Positions 24,679 to 34,005 of a DNA stretch of 64,000 nt are shown here, one piece after another (position 1 is the first letter of the stretch; every line of letters begins with the position of its first letter). The notes under the pieces are model-generated. The model did no database searches. It worked only from the letters and a program-made list of their open reading frames with translations, and had not been told where the DNA came from. The DNA is from Wolbachia endosymbiont (group A) of Longitarsus flavicornis. Its GTDB lineage: Bacteria; Pseudomonadota; Alphaproteobacteria; Rickettsiales; Anaplasmataceae. Both the position numbers and the translations under genes were made by a program. The stretch covers positions 1,302,001 through 1,366,000 of the forward strand of contig NZ_OZ008337.1 in NCBI RefSeq assembly GCF_963931955.1, written 5' to 3'.

Positions 24679-27600
24679 ATGTTTAAAGCAAAAGTAAATG
24701 ACATACCTGATAAATCACCTAATGATGCCGCTCTAAAAAGGTCTGTTACTAGAGAACCTATTTCCATTTTTAGTCAGATAAAAAATGCAAAGGATGAAGA
24801 GAAAAAGGAGCTTAATCAACTTTTAGAAATACTAAGAAAGAAATTGCCTGAGGGCTTTAAAATAGGAGCTGCTGTAGGTGAAGGGGATTGTTTCTTTGAT
24901 TCCGTAGCTCAAGGGTTGAATGAGCTAAAAGATAAAGGTCTGATTACAGGTAGTAAAGGATTTAGTGTAAAGTCTTTGCGGGAAAGTTGTAAGCAATATG
25001 CACAACAAGTTGATCAATCAAAAGAAGGCTCATGGTTGGATAATGCTTTAAAAGTAGAAATTGAAGAACTTTGTGAATATATTCCGCGTATTGAATTTAC
25101 TGCAGAAGACATTAAAAATGCAAGTTCTGGTTCAGAAATAAAAATTCTAAAGTTGGAAAACGCTATATGGGGAAGACCTGAAGTTGAAGGAAAAATGATA
25201 TGTGAAAAGTATGGCGTAAAAATTAGGACTATAGAATTGAGAGATGAAGAGATAGATGGATTATATGTTACTAAAGGTAAGGTAGGTGCAGGTAATAATA
25301 TTATTTATATAGTGAATTACAGGAACCATTTTGTACCACTTCTTAGCAATATTGAAAAAGATATAAAGAGAAGCATAAAAGTTTCTAGAGAGGAAGCTTA
25401 CGGTAATGTGATAGGTTTAAATTCAAACAATATTTCTCAATCTTACATTTCTATACCATTACGAGATATTGAAAATTCCTCACATAAACAAAGTGGTTCT
25501 TCAAGGAGTCCAGGTAAGAAAAATCGTAAAACGAGTAGAAAACGTGGGCGTTCTGTTACAGACAAAGGTAATAATGCACCGAAATGGGCGCGCATGGATG
25601 TCAATGTCACTAGTAATGAAGATTCAGAATTTCCTAGTGATTTACAAGATGAACCTAGACAGGATGAATTACATAATGCTTATCAAACTAATCGATGCAT
25701 TCCTCATAAGCTGATTAGACTTATGTATCAATTAGACTTGTCGGTGCTTTGCTCACTTAGAGAGTCTATATATAAACATAAATATCCTTCATTATCATTA
25801 GCGTTTGGAGATTCTGAAATTGATGAATTTAATAATATTGTTCTTCGTTATAAAAAGAAGTCTATTCATATACAAATTGAAAATGTAGACAAATATTATA
25901 TAGATAATGGTATTAGTTATGCTAGATTATTTACTAAAGAAAAACGAAGTTTTTCTATTAATAATTACTTTGATAGTTTTGTTAAACATCTAATATCTAA
26001 ATCAGATAGTTTATTAAATAATATAGAATATCTTATCATCTATACTGATTCATGCCTGGATTTTACAGAAGAAAAGGAATTAAAAAAAGGAAGATTTAAA
26101 AATTTTTACCCTTTTAAATTTAGTAGCATAGATATGGAGAAATATGACATTTTGAAAGACTTTTTGTTTACAAATGATAATGCGCAGGGGTGTGGTTTTT
26201 ATCAATTTTCGCAAGATAAAACAAGAGAAGAACTTTTAAAGCGATTAGAGTTTTCATCTGTTATGCAGAAAGTAATAAAAGAAAGAAAACTTTCTCAGAA
26301 AGAAATAAAAGAAGCATTTTTAGATAAATTAGTATTTGCAGTTAATCAGCCCAGTAGAGAAGAGCTGAATAGTATTATTAAAAGTGAAATGGAAAAAAAT
26401 AGTACAACTGAAGATGATTATATAGCATTACAAGAAAAAATATTACGTGATTTAACAGCTCCAGAAAATGATAAAAAACTTAAGAATTATGTGTCTGGAA
26501 TTATATATGAATTCAATTTATTGATGCTCTTCTTGCATGACATGTTCTTGCATAAAAATATGTTTTTCATAAATTTTGAAGGAAAAAGCCGTGATATATC
26601 TAATGGCATTACTATCAATTATAAAGATAGATTTACTTACGTAAAGGCTCATAATACAAATAGTAATGTTGGTTATAGTCAGTTATTTCCCTCTAAACAA
26701 CAGGATAATACATTTTCTATTGATAAGCTTTTTATTGAGAAATTAAGAGAAGATATAGAATATTTTATTATCTATACTAATGCAGATCTAGACCTTACAG
26801 AAGAAAAGGGATTAAAAAAAGGGCAATCTAAAGATTTTTATCCTTTAAAACTTGATAGTATAGATATTCAAAAGAAAAAGTATAAAATTTTAAGAAATTG
26901 TTCGTGTATAAATGAAAATGGTCTTTATCGATTTTCGCAAGAAGAAATAACAAGAGAGAAGCTTTTAAGTCTATTAAATCTTCCACCTTCTTTGCAGAAA
27001 GAAAAAGAGGAAGGGAGATTCTCTGATGAAAATGAAAAAGAAATAAAAGAGAAATTTTTAGATAAACTAATACTTGCGATTAACCAACCTAATAGAGAAG
27101 AATTGAATAGTGTTATTAGAAATGAGATAGATAAGTCTAATGTTCCATATAATTATGAAGAATTACATGAAATAGCGTTACGTTGGTCAGAATCTAATGA
27201 ATTTGGCCCTATTACAAAAGGAATAATGGAAAAGCTTTTAGAAGATATCAAAAATAATAGATCTAGTTATCAGGAGATTCAAAATAAAGGCATTGATAAG
27301 GAAATTAAATTTGCTAAAAGTGTAGTTGGTAAAGAAGGTATACCTGCATTTGATCAGTTCTTGGGTTTTTTAATTAAAGGGGAAGGAATAAAGTATCTAG
27401 AAGTTCTAAAAAATAAAGGAATAAATCTATCTAATATGTCCAGTATTTTGAGTGAAGCAAGAGCTAATGCTGAAAAAGCTTTTAAAGACTTATATAATCT
27501 GTGGTTCGATAAGCAAGGAAATAAAACACAATATTTAAAAACTCTAGAAAAAGAAAGAATAAATCTATCTAATATGTCCAGTATTTTAAGCGGAGCAGGA

Positions 27601-30600
27601 GCTAATGCTGAAAAAGCTTTTAAAGACTTATATGATCTGTGGTTTGATGGAGAAGGAAATAAAACACAATATTTAAAAACTCTGAAAAAAAAAGGAATAA
27701 ATCTATCCAACGTGTCCAGTATCTTGCATGGAACAAAAGCTAATGCTGCGAAAGTTTTTAAAGACTTATATGATCTGTGGTTTGATGGGGAAGGAAATAA
27801 AACACAATGTTTAAAAACCCTAGAAAGAGAAGGAATAAATCTATCTAATATGTCCAGCATTTTAAGTGGGGCAAGGGCTAAAGCTCCTAAAGCTTTTAAA
27901 GACTTATATAATCTGTGGTTTGATGGAGAAGGAAATAAAACACGATATTTAAAAGCTCTAGGAAAAGAAGGAATAAATCTATCTAATATGTCCGGTATTT
28001 TGAATGGAGCAGGAGCTAATGCTGAAAAAGCTTTTAAAGGCTTATATGATCTGTGGTTTGACGAAGAAGGAAATAAAACACAATATTTAAAAACTCTGGA
28101 AAAAGAAGGAATAAATCTATCCAATGTGTCCAGTATTTTAGGCGGGGCAGGAGCTAATGCTGAAAAAGCTTTTAAAGGCTTATATGATCTGTGGTTTGAC
28201 AAAGAAGGAAATAAAACACAATATTTAAAAATTCTGGAAAAAGAAGGAATAAATCTATCCAATGTATCCAGTATTTTAGGCGGGGCAGGAGCTAATGCTG
28301 AAAAAGCTTTTAAAGATTTATACGATTTTTGGTTTGATAAAGAAATACAATATTTAAAAACTCTAGAAAAAGAAGGAATAAATCTATCTAATATGTCCAG
28401 TATCTTACATGGAGCAGGAGCTAATGCTGCAAAAGCTTTTAGAGACTTATATGATCTTTGGTTTGATGAGCAAGGAAATAAAACACAATATTTAAAAACT
28501 CTGGAAAAAGAAGGAATAAATCTATCTAACATGTCCAGTATTTTAGGTGGAACAGGAACTAAAGCTGTAAAAGCCTTTAAAGGCTTGTATGGTCTTTGGT
28601 TTGATAAGCAAGGAAATAAAATGCAATATTTAAAAACTCTAAAAAAAGAAGGGGTAGATCTACTTAATATATCCAGCATTTTAAGTGGAACGGGAGCTAA
28701 TGCCGCAAAAGCTTTTAGAGACTTATATGATCTTTGGTTTGATGAAGAAGGAAATAAAACACAATATTTAAAAACTCTAGAAAAAGAAGGAATAAGTCCG
28801 GCCAATATATCCAGTGTTTTGAGTAAAGCGGGAACTAAAGCTCCTAAAGTTTTTAAAGGCTTATATGATCTGTGGTTTGATAAGCAAGGAAATAAAACAC
28901 AATATTTAAAAACTCTAGAAAAAGAAGGAATAAATCTATCTAATATATCCAGTATCTTGCATGGAGCAGGAGCTAATGCTGTGGAAGCTTTTAAAGAACT
29001 ATATAATACTTTTTGTGATGAGCAAGGAAGTAAAACACAGCATTTAAAGCGCTTTATTAAGAAAAAAGATGGGGAGAAAGAAGTTTTTACACTGCATAAT
29101 TTATCTGGTATATTAAGTAAAGCAGGAGCTAACGCTAAAGACGCTTTTGAAAAATTGCATAGTGTTTGTTTTAACGACGAAGGAAAAAAAACAGAACTTT
29201 TAGATGATTTCTATAATGCAGGTTTTAGGCCACGTAACTTATCCTGTATGTTATGTGGAGCAGGAGTTCGTGCTGCTTCTATTTTAAAAAGATTGCATAG
29301 TGTTTGTTTTAATGAAAAAAGAGAAAGAACAAAACTTCTAGATGATTTCCATAATGCAGGTTTTAGGCTGTGCGATTTATGCAATATATTGAGTGCAGCA
29401 GCGGATAGTTTAGAAGAATTTCATAATTTTTGTTTTATAGGAGAAACAAAGGAGTATTTAAGTCATTTCTTAAACGAGAAAGAGGGTTTTACGCCGAAAA
29501 ATTTATCTAAGATACTACATGGAGCAGGAGCTAACATTTGTTCTGCTTTAAAAGGTTTTCATGATATTTGTTTTGATGAAACAGAAAACAAAACACCGCT
29601 TTTGGCTGATTTCCATAATGCAGGTTTTACACCGAGCAATTTATCCAACATATTATCCATGGCAGGAAATAATGCTGCTTCTATTTTAAGAAATTTTCAT
29701 AAATTGTGTTTTAATAAAGAAAATTATTTAAATCACTTCTTAGCCGAGGAAGAGCTTTTTACGTTGAAAGGTTTATCTAAGATATTAGATGGAGCAGGAA
29801 CTAAGATTTGCTCTACCTTTGAAAGATTGCATGATCTTTGTTTTGATAAAGTAGGAAACAAAACAGGTTATTTAGATAACCTTATCAAAAACAACCCACA
29901 AAATAAGATACTTAATATATTATGCGAAAAAGTGAGAAAAGCTCCCTCTACTTTCTTAGATGAGCAGAGTATTAGTGAAGGAGACAAAGCAACCAATGCA
30001 GGTCTTAAACCGAGTAACTCATCTGGTAGAACGGAGCAAAAACAAAACTTAGATAGTTTACAACAAAGTGATTCTAAAGTTAAGAAAAAAACCCGGAAGG
30101 GTATCACTAACCAAAGTAAGAACAGGCAAGATGATAAAATTTTAGACACAGTAGCAGGAAGCTCTTGTAGCTCAAGAGATTTATCCCCAAAACAAATACA
30201 GTCAGTACACCATAACAAGAAGCAACGAGAAGTGTCTTCACACTTATCAAAATTTGTATCATCCATTGAACCAGCAAGACAAGGGCTTTATTTACCTTCA
30301 TTTGAAAAACGTGGGGTTGAGATTGATGGTAAATGTGTAGCAATGACACGTAGCTTATCTCAAGCTTTATTATCGCAGAATGACAAATCATTTTTAAGTA
30401 ATTTAGAAACTTCGGCTGAAATTTATGAGCGTATAGCACAAGGTAAGCAGGTATTTAAAAGGGAAGAAAGAGAAGTTTTTGCTTTTAGTAAATTACTTGA
30501 TAGCTTTGAGAAACAATTAGATTCTTCTATGAATAGCCTACCTTCAAGCTCAATTCATACTAATGGCTACAAAACACTTGGTGATTTATCAAATTATATA

Positions 30601-31380
30601 GCTGGAGTTAAGGGTAATTTTGCTATTCATTTAGTAACAAGTAATCATGTTGTTGCTATTTATAGAACTGGTGACAACTATGCTTATTTTGATAGCAATG
30701 TAGCATTTGTTTCTGGGTTAAAAAGTGTTGATCAGCTCATGCAAGTTATAGAAAGAGAGGTAAAGTTTGCTGGCTATGAAGTGGGAGAAAAAGGCTTTCT
30801 TGTTGAACACTTTAATGTTGATAAAGCCAACAGCCAATTATCCAGTGAAGATAAACAAATTCTAGCAAAAGAAATTAAAACAGAGCGTCAACTTCTCGCA
30901 GAGCAAGATAAGGAATTTGGCCTTATTAAGATGAATGGTCAAGAAGTGTCCAGAGTACAGTTATATGATTTTGGAACTAAAATTGATGTAGAAGGTAGTG
31001 TACCGTTACTTATTAATGCTGATATGAACTTAAGTAGCAAAAAATTCCAGGATCTTATAGATAAAGAAGAAGTGGGTATGACAGCTAGAGAATATCTTGG
31101 TAACTTGAAAGATAGCAAGAATGTAGAAGAAGTGGTACAAGCAACCAAGTTTATTCCTTTCATAGGTTCAAAACGTGAAATTGAAGAAGCAAAGCAAACA
31201 CGCAAGCCAAAACAATCTTTATTAGAGTTGGCTAAAGGAATAATTAATTGCATACTTGCTGCTGTTTCTCTTACTAGCGCTAGTTGGTCAAAGAGTCAGT
31301 TACCAGAAAAAGCAGGCAATGAACCTCAAACTTATTTAAATGATCCAATAGTAGACAAGCAGCTACAAAAATCACTGTGA
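24679..31380 (+). CDS. Giant OTU protease / TALE-like repeat / YopT-like protease protein
   Basis: 2,233 residues in one intact frame. Residues about 50-225 are an OTU-type cysteine protease, with GEGDCFFDSVAQGL (Cys71) and YRNHFVPLL (His217), as in deubiquitinases. A basic KKNRKTSRKRGR (278-289) resembles a nuclear localisation signal. Residues about 345-865 hold two related modules, each ending in IIYT(D/N)..LD(F/L)TEEK and a FLDKL..A(V/I)NQP segment; they recall degenerate PD-(D/E)XK domains of Rickettsiales host-manipulating toxins. About 18 helical repeats of about 46 residues span 905-1735. The C terminus has GKCVAMTRSLSQALL (Cys1886), SNHVVAIYR (His1990) and YFDSN (Asp2005), like YopT. 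A hydrophobic stretch lies near 2190-2210. There is no signal peptide, so delivery by type IV secretion is likely. Domain functions are inferred. Confidence 0.85.
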   Translation: MFKAKVNDIPDKSPNDAALKRSVTREPISIFSQIKNAKDEEKKELNQLLEILRKKLPEGFKIGAAVGEGDCFFDSVAQGLNELKDKGLITGSKGFSVKSLRESCKQYAQQVDQSKEGSWLDNALKVEIEELCEYIPRIEFTAEDIKNASSGSEIKILKLENAIWGRPEVEGKMICEKYGVKIRTIELRDEEIDGLYVTKGKVGAGNNIIYIVNYRNHFVPLLSNIEKDIKRSIKVSREEAYGNVIGLNSNNISQSYISIPLRDIENSSHKQSGSSRSPGKKNRKTSRKRGRSVTDKGNNAPKWARMDVNVTSNEDSEFPSDLQDEPRQDELHNAYQTNRCIPHKLIRLMYQLDLSVLCSLRESIYKHKYPSLSLAFGDSEIDEFNNIVLRYKKKSIHIQIENVDKYYIDNGISYARLFTKEKRSFSINNYFDSFVKHLISKSDSLLNNIEYLIIYTDSCLDFTEEKELKKGRFKNFYPFKFSSIDMEKYDILKDFLFTNDNAQGCGFYQFSQDKTREELLKRLEFSSVMQKVIKERKLSQKEIKEAFLDKLVFAVNQPSREELNSIIKSEMEKNSTTEDDYIALQEKILRDLTAPENDKKLKNYVSGIIYEFNLLMLFLHDMFLHKNMFFINFEGKSRDISNGITINYKDRFTYVKAHNTNSNVGYSQLFPSKQQDNTFSIDKLFIEKLREDIEYFIIYTNADLDLTEEKGLKKGQSKDFYPLKLDSIDIQKKKYKILRNCSCINENGLYRFSQEEITREKLLSLLNLPPSLQKEKEEGRFSDENEKEIKEKFLDKLILAINQPNREELNSVIRNEIDKSNVPYNYEELHEIALRWSESNEFGPITKGIMEKLLEDIKNNRSSYQEIQNKGIDKEIKFAKSVVGKEGIPAFDQFLGFLIKGEGIKYLEVLKNKGINLSNMSSILSEARANAEKAFKDLYNLWFDKQGNKTQYLKTLEKERINLSNMSSILSGAGANAEKAFKDLYDLWFDGEGNKTQYLKTLKKKGINLSNVSSILHGTKANAAKVFKDLYDLWFDGEGNKTQCLKTLEREGINLSNMSSILSGARAKAPKAFKDLYNLWFDGEGNKTRYLKALGKEGINLSNMSGILNGAGANAEKAFKGLYDLWFDEEGNKTQYLKTLEKEGINLSNVSSILGGAGANAEKAFKGLYDLWFDKEGNKTQYLKILEKEGINLSNVSSILGGAGANAEKAFKDLYDFWFDKEIQYLKTLEKEGINLSNMSSILHGAGANAAKAFRDLYDLWFDEQGNKTQYLKTLEKEGINLSNMSSILGGTGTKAVKAFKGLYGLWFDKQGNKMQYLKTLKKEGVDLLNISSILSGTGANAAKAFRDLYDLWFDEEGNKTQYLKTLEKEGISPANISSVLSKAGTKAPKVFKGLYDLWFDKQGNKTQYLKTLEKEGINLSNISSILHGAGANAVEAFKELYNTFCDEQGSKTQHLKRFIKKKDGEKEVFTLHNLSGILSKAGANAKDAFEKLHSVCFNDEGKKTELLDDFYNAGFRPRNLSCMLCGAGVRAASILKRLHSVCFNEKRERTKLLDDFHNAGFRLCDLCNILSAAADSLEEFHNFCFIGETKEYLSHFLNEKEGFTPKNLSKILHGAGANICSALKGFHDICFDETENKTPLLADFHNAGFTPSNLSNILSMAGNNAASILRNFHKLCFNKENYLNHFLAEEELFTLKGLSKILDGAGTKICSTFERLHDLCFDKVGNKTGYLDNLIKNNPQNKILNILCEKVRKAPSTFLDEQSISEGDKATNAGLKPSNSSGRTEQKQNLDSLQQSDSKVKKKTRKGITNQSKNRQDDKILDTVAGSSCSSRDLSPKQIQSVHHNKKQREVSSHLSKFVSSIEPARQGLYLPSFEKRGVEIDGKCVAMTRSLSQALLSQNDKSFLSNLETSAEIYERIAQGKQVFKREEREVFAFSKLLDSFEKQLDSSMNSLPSSSIHTNGYKTLGDLSNYIAGVKGNFAIHLVTSNHVVAIYRTGDNYAYFDSNVAFVSGLKSVDQLMQVIEREVKFAGYEVGEKGFLVEHFNVDKANSQLSSEDKQILAKEIKTERQLLAEQDKEFGLIKMNGQEVSRVQLYDFGTKIDVEGSVPLLINADMNLSSKKFQDLIDKEEVGMTAREYLGNLKDSKNVEEVVQATKFIPFIGSKREIEEAKQTRKPKQSLLELAKGIINCILAAVSLTSASWSKSQLPEKAGNEPQTYLNDPIVDKQLQKSL
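27394..29880 (+). repeat. 138-bp tandem repeats encoding 46-residue helical units
   Basis: Repeat starts (the YLK codon) fall at 27394, 27532, 27670, 27808, 27946, 28084, 28222, 28351, 28489, 28627, 28765 and 28903. Eleven are exactly 138 bp; the seventh lacks 9 bp. Six divergent units follow to about 29880. The unit reads LKTLEKEGINLSN, then (M/V/I)SSIL, a two-residue variable spot, AGANAEKAF and DLYDLWFD. Near-identity at DNA level points to recent expansion or gene conversion. The periodicity also keeps a long antisense frame open, which is an artefact. Confidence 0.95.
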
Positions 31381-31626
31381 TATTTCTTCCTTGAGTTGTG
31401 CAATTTCAGCTTGAGGAAGGCCAGTAGATTCAGCTATCAAGTCGATAGATACACCAGCTTTAAGTAGGTTTTTAGCCACTGCTATTTTAGCCTGTTTTTC
31501 GCCCTCTTCTCTGCCTTTTTCATGTCCGATTTGGATGGCTTCTCTATTTATGAGCTGCATTAGCTGTGGTATTGTGTAGCAGGATTTCCTATTATCCAAT
31601 CTGGTGCTTCTCTGCCATTTTCCCAC
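31372..31626 (-). pseudogene. C-terminal fragment of an Rpn-family nuclease
   Basis: Only the last about 60 codons are Rpn-like: IQIGHEKGREEGEKQ, then VAKNLLKAGVSIDLIAESTGL. They match the C terminus of the full Rpn gene at 32114-33013 (VAKNLLKAGVSIDIIAQTTGL). The first about 20 codons run out of frame over the end of the neighbouring gene and are not homologous. The catalytic domain is missing. It overlaps the giant gene's end by 9 bases on the opposite strand. A relic of recombination between Rpn copies. Confidence 0.75.
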
Positions 31627-32096
31627 TTAGCAAATCTCATCTTTTCCTTGAGATAATATCTCCTATAAGCTTCCACAGCACTGCTGCATTTATACTGATC
31701 TGGCAGTGCTTGTATAAAAGCTTGCATATCAGTTGATCGAAAAATGAGTAAATCCTTATTACTATCACACCAATTTATTACTTCCTCTGATTTATGCTTC
31801 CTTTTGCATCGCCAAGTGTACTCTTTACATAATTCTCTTCCGTACTCTATCAACCAATAAAAGTTCCCTTTTGATTGCCTAGCCCACAAAGAACAAGGAT
31901 GATTGTTGTGAGTCAGTTTATATGGAATTTCTATATCCTGATCTATGACACTAACAAAAGGATTTGGCACTTTCAATGCTGTTGAAAAAACATTACTCAG
32001 TAATTGAGCAGTTTCTAATGGCATTTTTACTATATGCTTATCACATAACATTTGCGCCGCAATTGCTGGGTTTTCATCTAGTACAAAGATGTTCAT
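31560..32096 (-). CDS. Phage-type protein related to pyrimidine-dimer glycosylase family
   Basis: 178 residues from the ATG at 32096 (MNIFVLDENPAIAAQ). The pattern of MNIFVLDENPAIAA, MLCDKHIVKMPLETAQLLSN (19-38), THNNHPCSLWARQSKGN, ELCKEYTWRCKRKHKSEEVI and a C-terminal EAYRRYYLKEK..FAKWENGR is shared by a phage protein family often linked to endonuclease V/pyrimidine-dimer glycosylases. I recall the family by this pattern and cannot confirm enzymatic activity. The start follows the Rpn gene by 17 bases, so they may be co-transcribed. Confidence 0.6.
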   Translation of the reverse strand: MNIFVLDENPAIAAQMLCDKHIVKMPLETAQLLSNVFSTALKVPNPFVSVIDQDIEIPYKLTHNNHPCSLWARQSKGNFYWLIEYGRELCKEYTWRCKRKHKSEEVINWCDSNKDLLIFRSTDMQAFIQALPDQYKCSSAVEAYRRYYLKEKMRFAKWENGREAPDWIIGNPATQYHS

Positions 32097-32113
32097 CACA
32101 CCCAAAGATAGAA

Positions 32114-33013
32114 TTAGCTTAAGTCTTTGACTTCGTTAACTGTAAGACCAGTAGTTTGAGCTATAATATCAATAGAAACACCTGCTTTTAGTAGATTCTT
32201 TGCGACCTCAATTTTCTCTGCTTTTCTGCCTTTTTCATGTCCGATTTGGATGCCTTCTTGTCTACCTTCTTGTTTACCTTCATCTCTGGCATCATCAAGG
32301 CGTTGTTCCCAAATAGCAGCTTCTTTCTGTACACTCAATACTCTTTCTTCGTATGCTGCTAGATCCTCTTCTTCCCAACTAAACTTGTCTAATTCATCAT
32401 ATGCTAGCTTTATTATTGGTGATTTTTCTGCAATATCTTTTAGGTCTGCATCTGTAGTATCTTCTGCATACCGGAAAAAAAAACACCACCTTTCTACTGT
32501 ACTCTCTAGTTGCTCTACTTTGTTCTTTGTAAATTTAGGCAACTCAATAAAGACAAATTGAAAATCTTTTAAATAATGTCCGTTGGTTTTTATATCACGT
32601 ATATTGTGAGTGGAAATATACTCAACCTCTGTAGGAAATAGCGTACTGTTGGAAATAGCAATAAAGAATACTTTCTTAAAATCAATGTAATTGCCAGATT
32701 GTCTTGAGTAAGCTTTAGAAGCATAAAGTTGGGCACGTTTTTCAAAGCCCTTGTCACGAGCGAGCTGCATCTCTGCAATATATCTATTCCCGAAAGAATC
32801 CTTACAGAGAACATCAACAATACTCTGTTTATCAGAAGCAATCTCAGGATCCATAATAGTGCTAAGAAACTTAACATCTTGAATTGTGTTAACACCAGTA
32901 AACCCTAAGATGTCATTCAAAAAGTGGATAAGAATATTCTTGTTTTTCTCAGTGCCAAACACCCGTTTAAAGGGCAAATCGTATTTAGGGTCGAGGAACT
33001 TAGAAAAAGTCAT
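32114..33013 (-). CDS. Rpn-family PD-(D/E)XK recombination-promoting nuclease
   Basis: 299 residues. The N terminus FLDPKYDLPFKRVFGTEKN is typical of the family. The nuclease core is SIVDVLCKDSFGNRYIAEMQ with D67, E81 and Q83, followed by FEKRAQLYASKAYSRQ. The C-terminal Gly/Glu/Lys-rich linker (DDARDEGKQEGRQEG) and LLKAGVSIDIIAQTTGL tail are usual for Rpn proteins, which stimulate recombination or act as toxins in defence. Rpn genes are numerous and mobile in Wolbachia. No terminal repeats are visible around this copy. It appears intact. Confidence 0.9.
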   Translation of the reverse strand: MTFSKFLDPKYDLPFKRVFGTEKNKNILIHFLNDILGFTGVNTIQDVKFLSTIMDPEIASDKQSIVDVLCKDSFGNRYIAEMQLARDKGFEKRAQLYASKAYSRQSGNYIDFKKVFFIAISNSTLFPTEVEYISTHNIRDIKTNGHYLKDFQFVFIELPKFTKNKVEQLESTVERWCFFFRYAEDTTDADLKDIAEKSPIIKLAYDELDKFSWEEEDLAAYEERVLSVQKEAAIWEQRLDDARDEGKQEGRQEGIQIGHEKGRKAEKIEVAKNLLKAGVSIDIIAQTTGLTVNEVKDLS

Positions 33014-33698
33014 AAGAAAGAACCTTAAAAAGCATTAATAATTATACACAATTCTGAAGAAATATTCAACTTTTTTATTTTTAGTTTATTTTTTAAGTTT
33101 TGAATGTGTTGATGAAAAAAATGTTTCCCATAGATGGCCCTAGAATGCTACTACGCACCTTAGACGTCTAATTTTGTGCATCTTTTATTAACCCTTCTAT
33201 AAAGCATCTTAAAAGGCTAGCAAATGGATGCGATGAGTTTGAAGCTGTAGGAGACATCAAAGATACGCTTTTTGGTGTGGGAGCCTAATAAAAATACGAG
33301 CGTAAAAACTCAAATACGATTTACCTAACACCGTGAGATTAACCTCCCACACCCTTATTATAAATAACTCAAAAATAGTATTCAATAATTTTTAGTGGAA
33401 AATTTTACAATTGAAGTTATATCTGAGTAAGTATGAATACAAAAAAAAGTAATGTACACTGGCAAACGAGGAGGCGGATAGACTGGCTAGAAAAGAAACT
33501 AAAAAGCTGAAATACAAAAACTACCAAAAAAGAGACATAAATTGAAGACCATAGCAATATAAATTTTAGCATAATTTTCAATTAAAGATTCTATAATGCT
33601 TGTCATAGCGTGAGCATTGAATATACTAGTTTTCAACAGGCAGATCTTACTGCTGAGAGATAAAATCTTAAAACAGATGTTTGTTTGTGTGAAAAAGA
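33014..33698. other. Intergenic region with a gene remnant
   Basis: 685 bp without an intact gene. Bases 33172-33291 (+ strand) encode a natural-looking peptide with no start codon (INPSIKHLKRLANGCDEFEA, then GDIKDTLFGVGA and a stop), the tail of a lost gene, possibly phage structural. Its last codons overlap one arm of the inverted repeat listed separately. The rest shows nothing I can name. Confidence 0.5.
33274..33353. repeat. Inverted repeat, possible terminator or operator
   Basis: GGTGTGGGAG (33274-33283) is perfectly repeated in inverse as CTCCCACACC (33344-33353), with weaker pairing further inside (CCTAAT against GATTAACC). The 60-base loop contains another short self-complementary piece. 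It lies at the 3' end of a gene remnant and could have been its terminator. Confidence 0.5.
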
Positions 33699-33992
33699 GT
33701 GACCGCTAGTAACATTAATAATAGCCGTATAAAGCATATTAACGCTACAAGATACAAAATAGCACAAAAAGTAAGAAGCTGGAGGTTAAAGCGAGGATAT
33801 ACCCTGAAAGCTTTAGCAGATAAAACAGGCATAAAATATTACACGCTGCTAAAATATGAACAAGGGGTACAAGGTATTCCAACTAAAGACATAAAAAGAC
33901 TAGCGGACGCATTCTCAATTAAGGCTGGAGCTCTATTTCCTAGACAAAAAGTACTAAGAGAAAACTGTTGTTTTGATAAAGCCAAGGAATAA
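33699..33992 (+). CDS. XRE-family HTH regulator
   Basis: 97 residues from a GTG start. One Cro/CI-type helix-turn-helix covers about residues 25-80: VRSWRLKRGYTLKALADKTG, IKYYTLLKYEQGVQGIP, IKRLADAFSIKAGALFP. It lacks a second domain, so it resembles short phage repressors and not LexA-like ones. It lies beside phage genes on both strands and may control the replication module, but no operator is visible. No ATG is available near the HTH start. Confidence 0.82.
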   Translation: MTASNINNSRIKHINATRYKIAQKVRSWRLKRGYTLKALADKTGIKYYTLLKYEQGVQGIPTKDIKRLADAFSIKAGALFPRQKVLRENCCFDKAKE

Positions 33993-34005
33993 GCAATATA
34001 CAATC

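Noticed and set aside
27354..28805. 483-codon antisense frame across the repeat array
   Set aside because: It is kept open by the 138-bp periodicity of the sense gene and encodes a Ser/Phe/Leu-rich repeat with no start signal.
27394..29880. Possible CRISPR array because of regular spacing
   Set aside because: The units are contiguous 138-bp coding repeats without unique spacers, in one open frame. No cas genes are present.
24679..31380. Giant protein as a CifB homologue
   Set aside because: I see no Ulp1-type protease motif and no CifA-like partner upstream. Only general features of related toxins are shared.
31372..31626. Small independent gene with its own start
   Set aside because: The first 20 codons are read out of frame over another gene. 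Only the Rpn C-terminal part is real homology.
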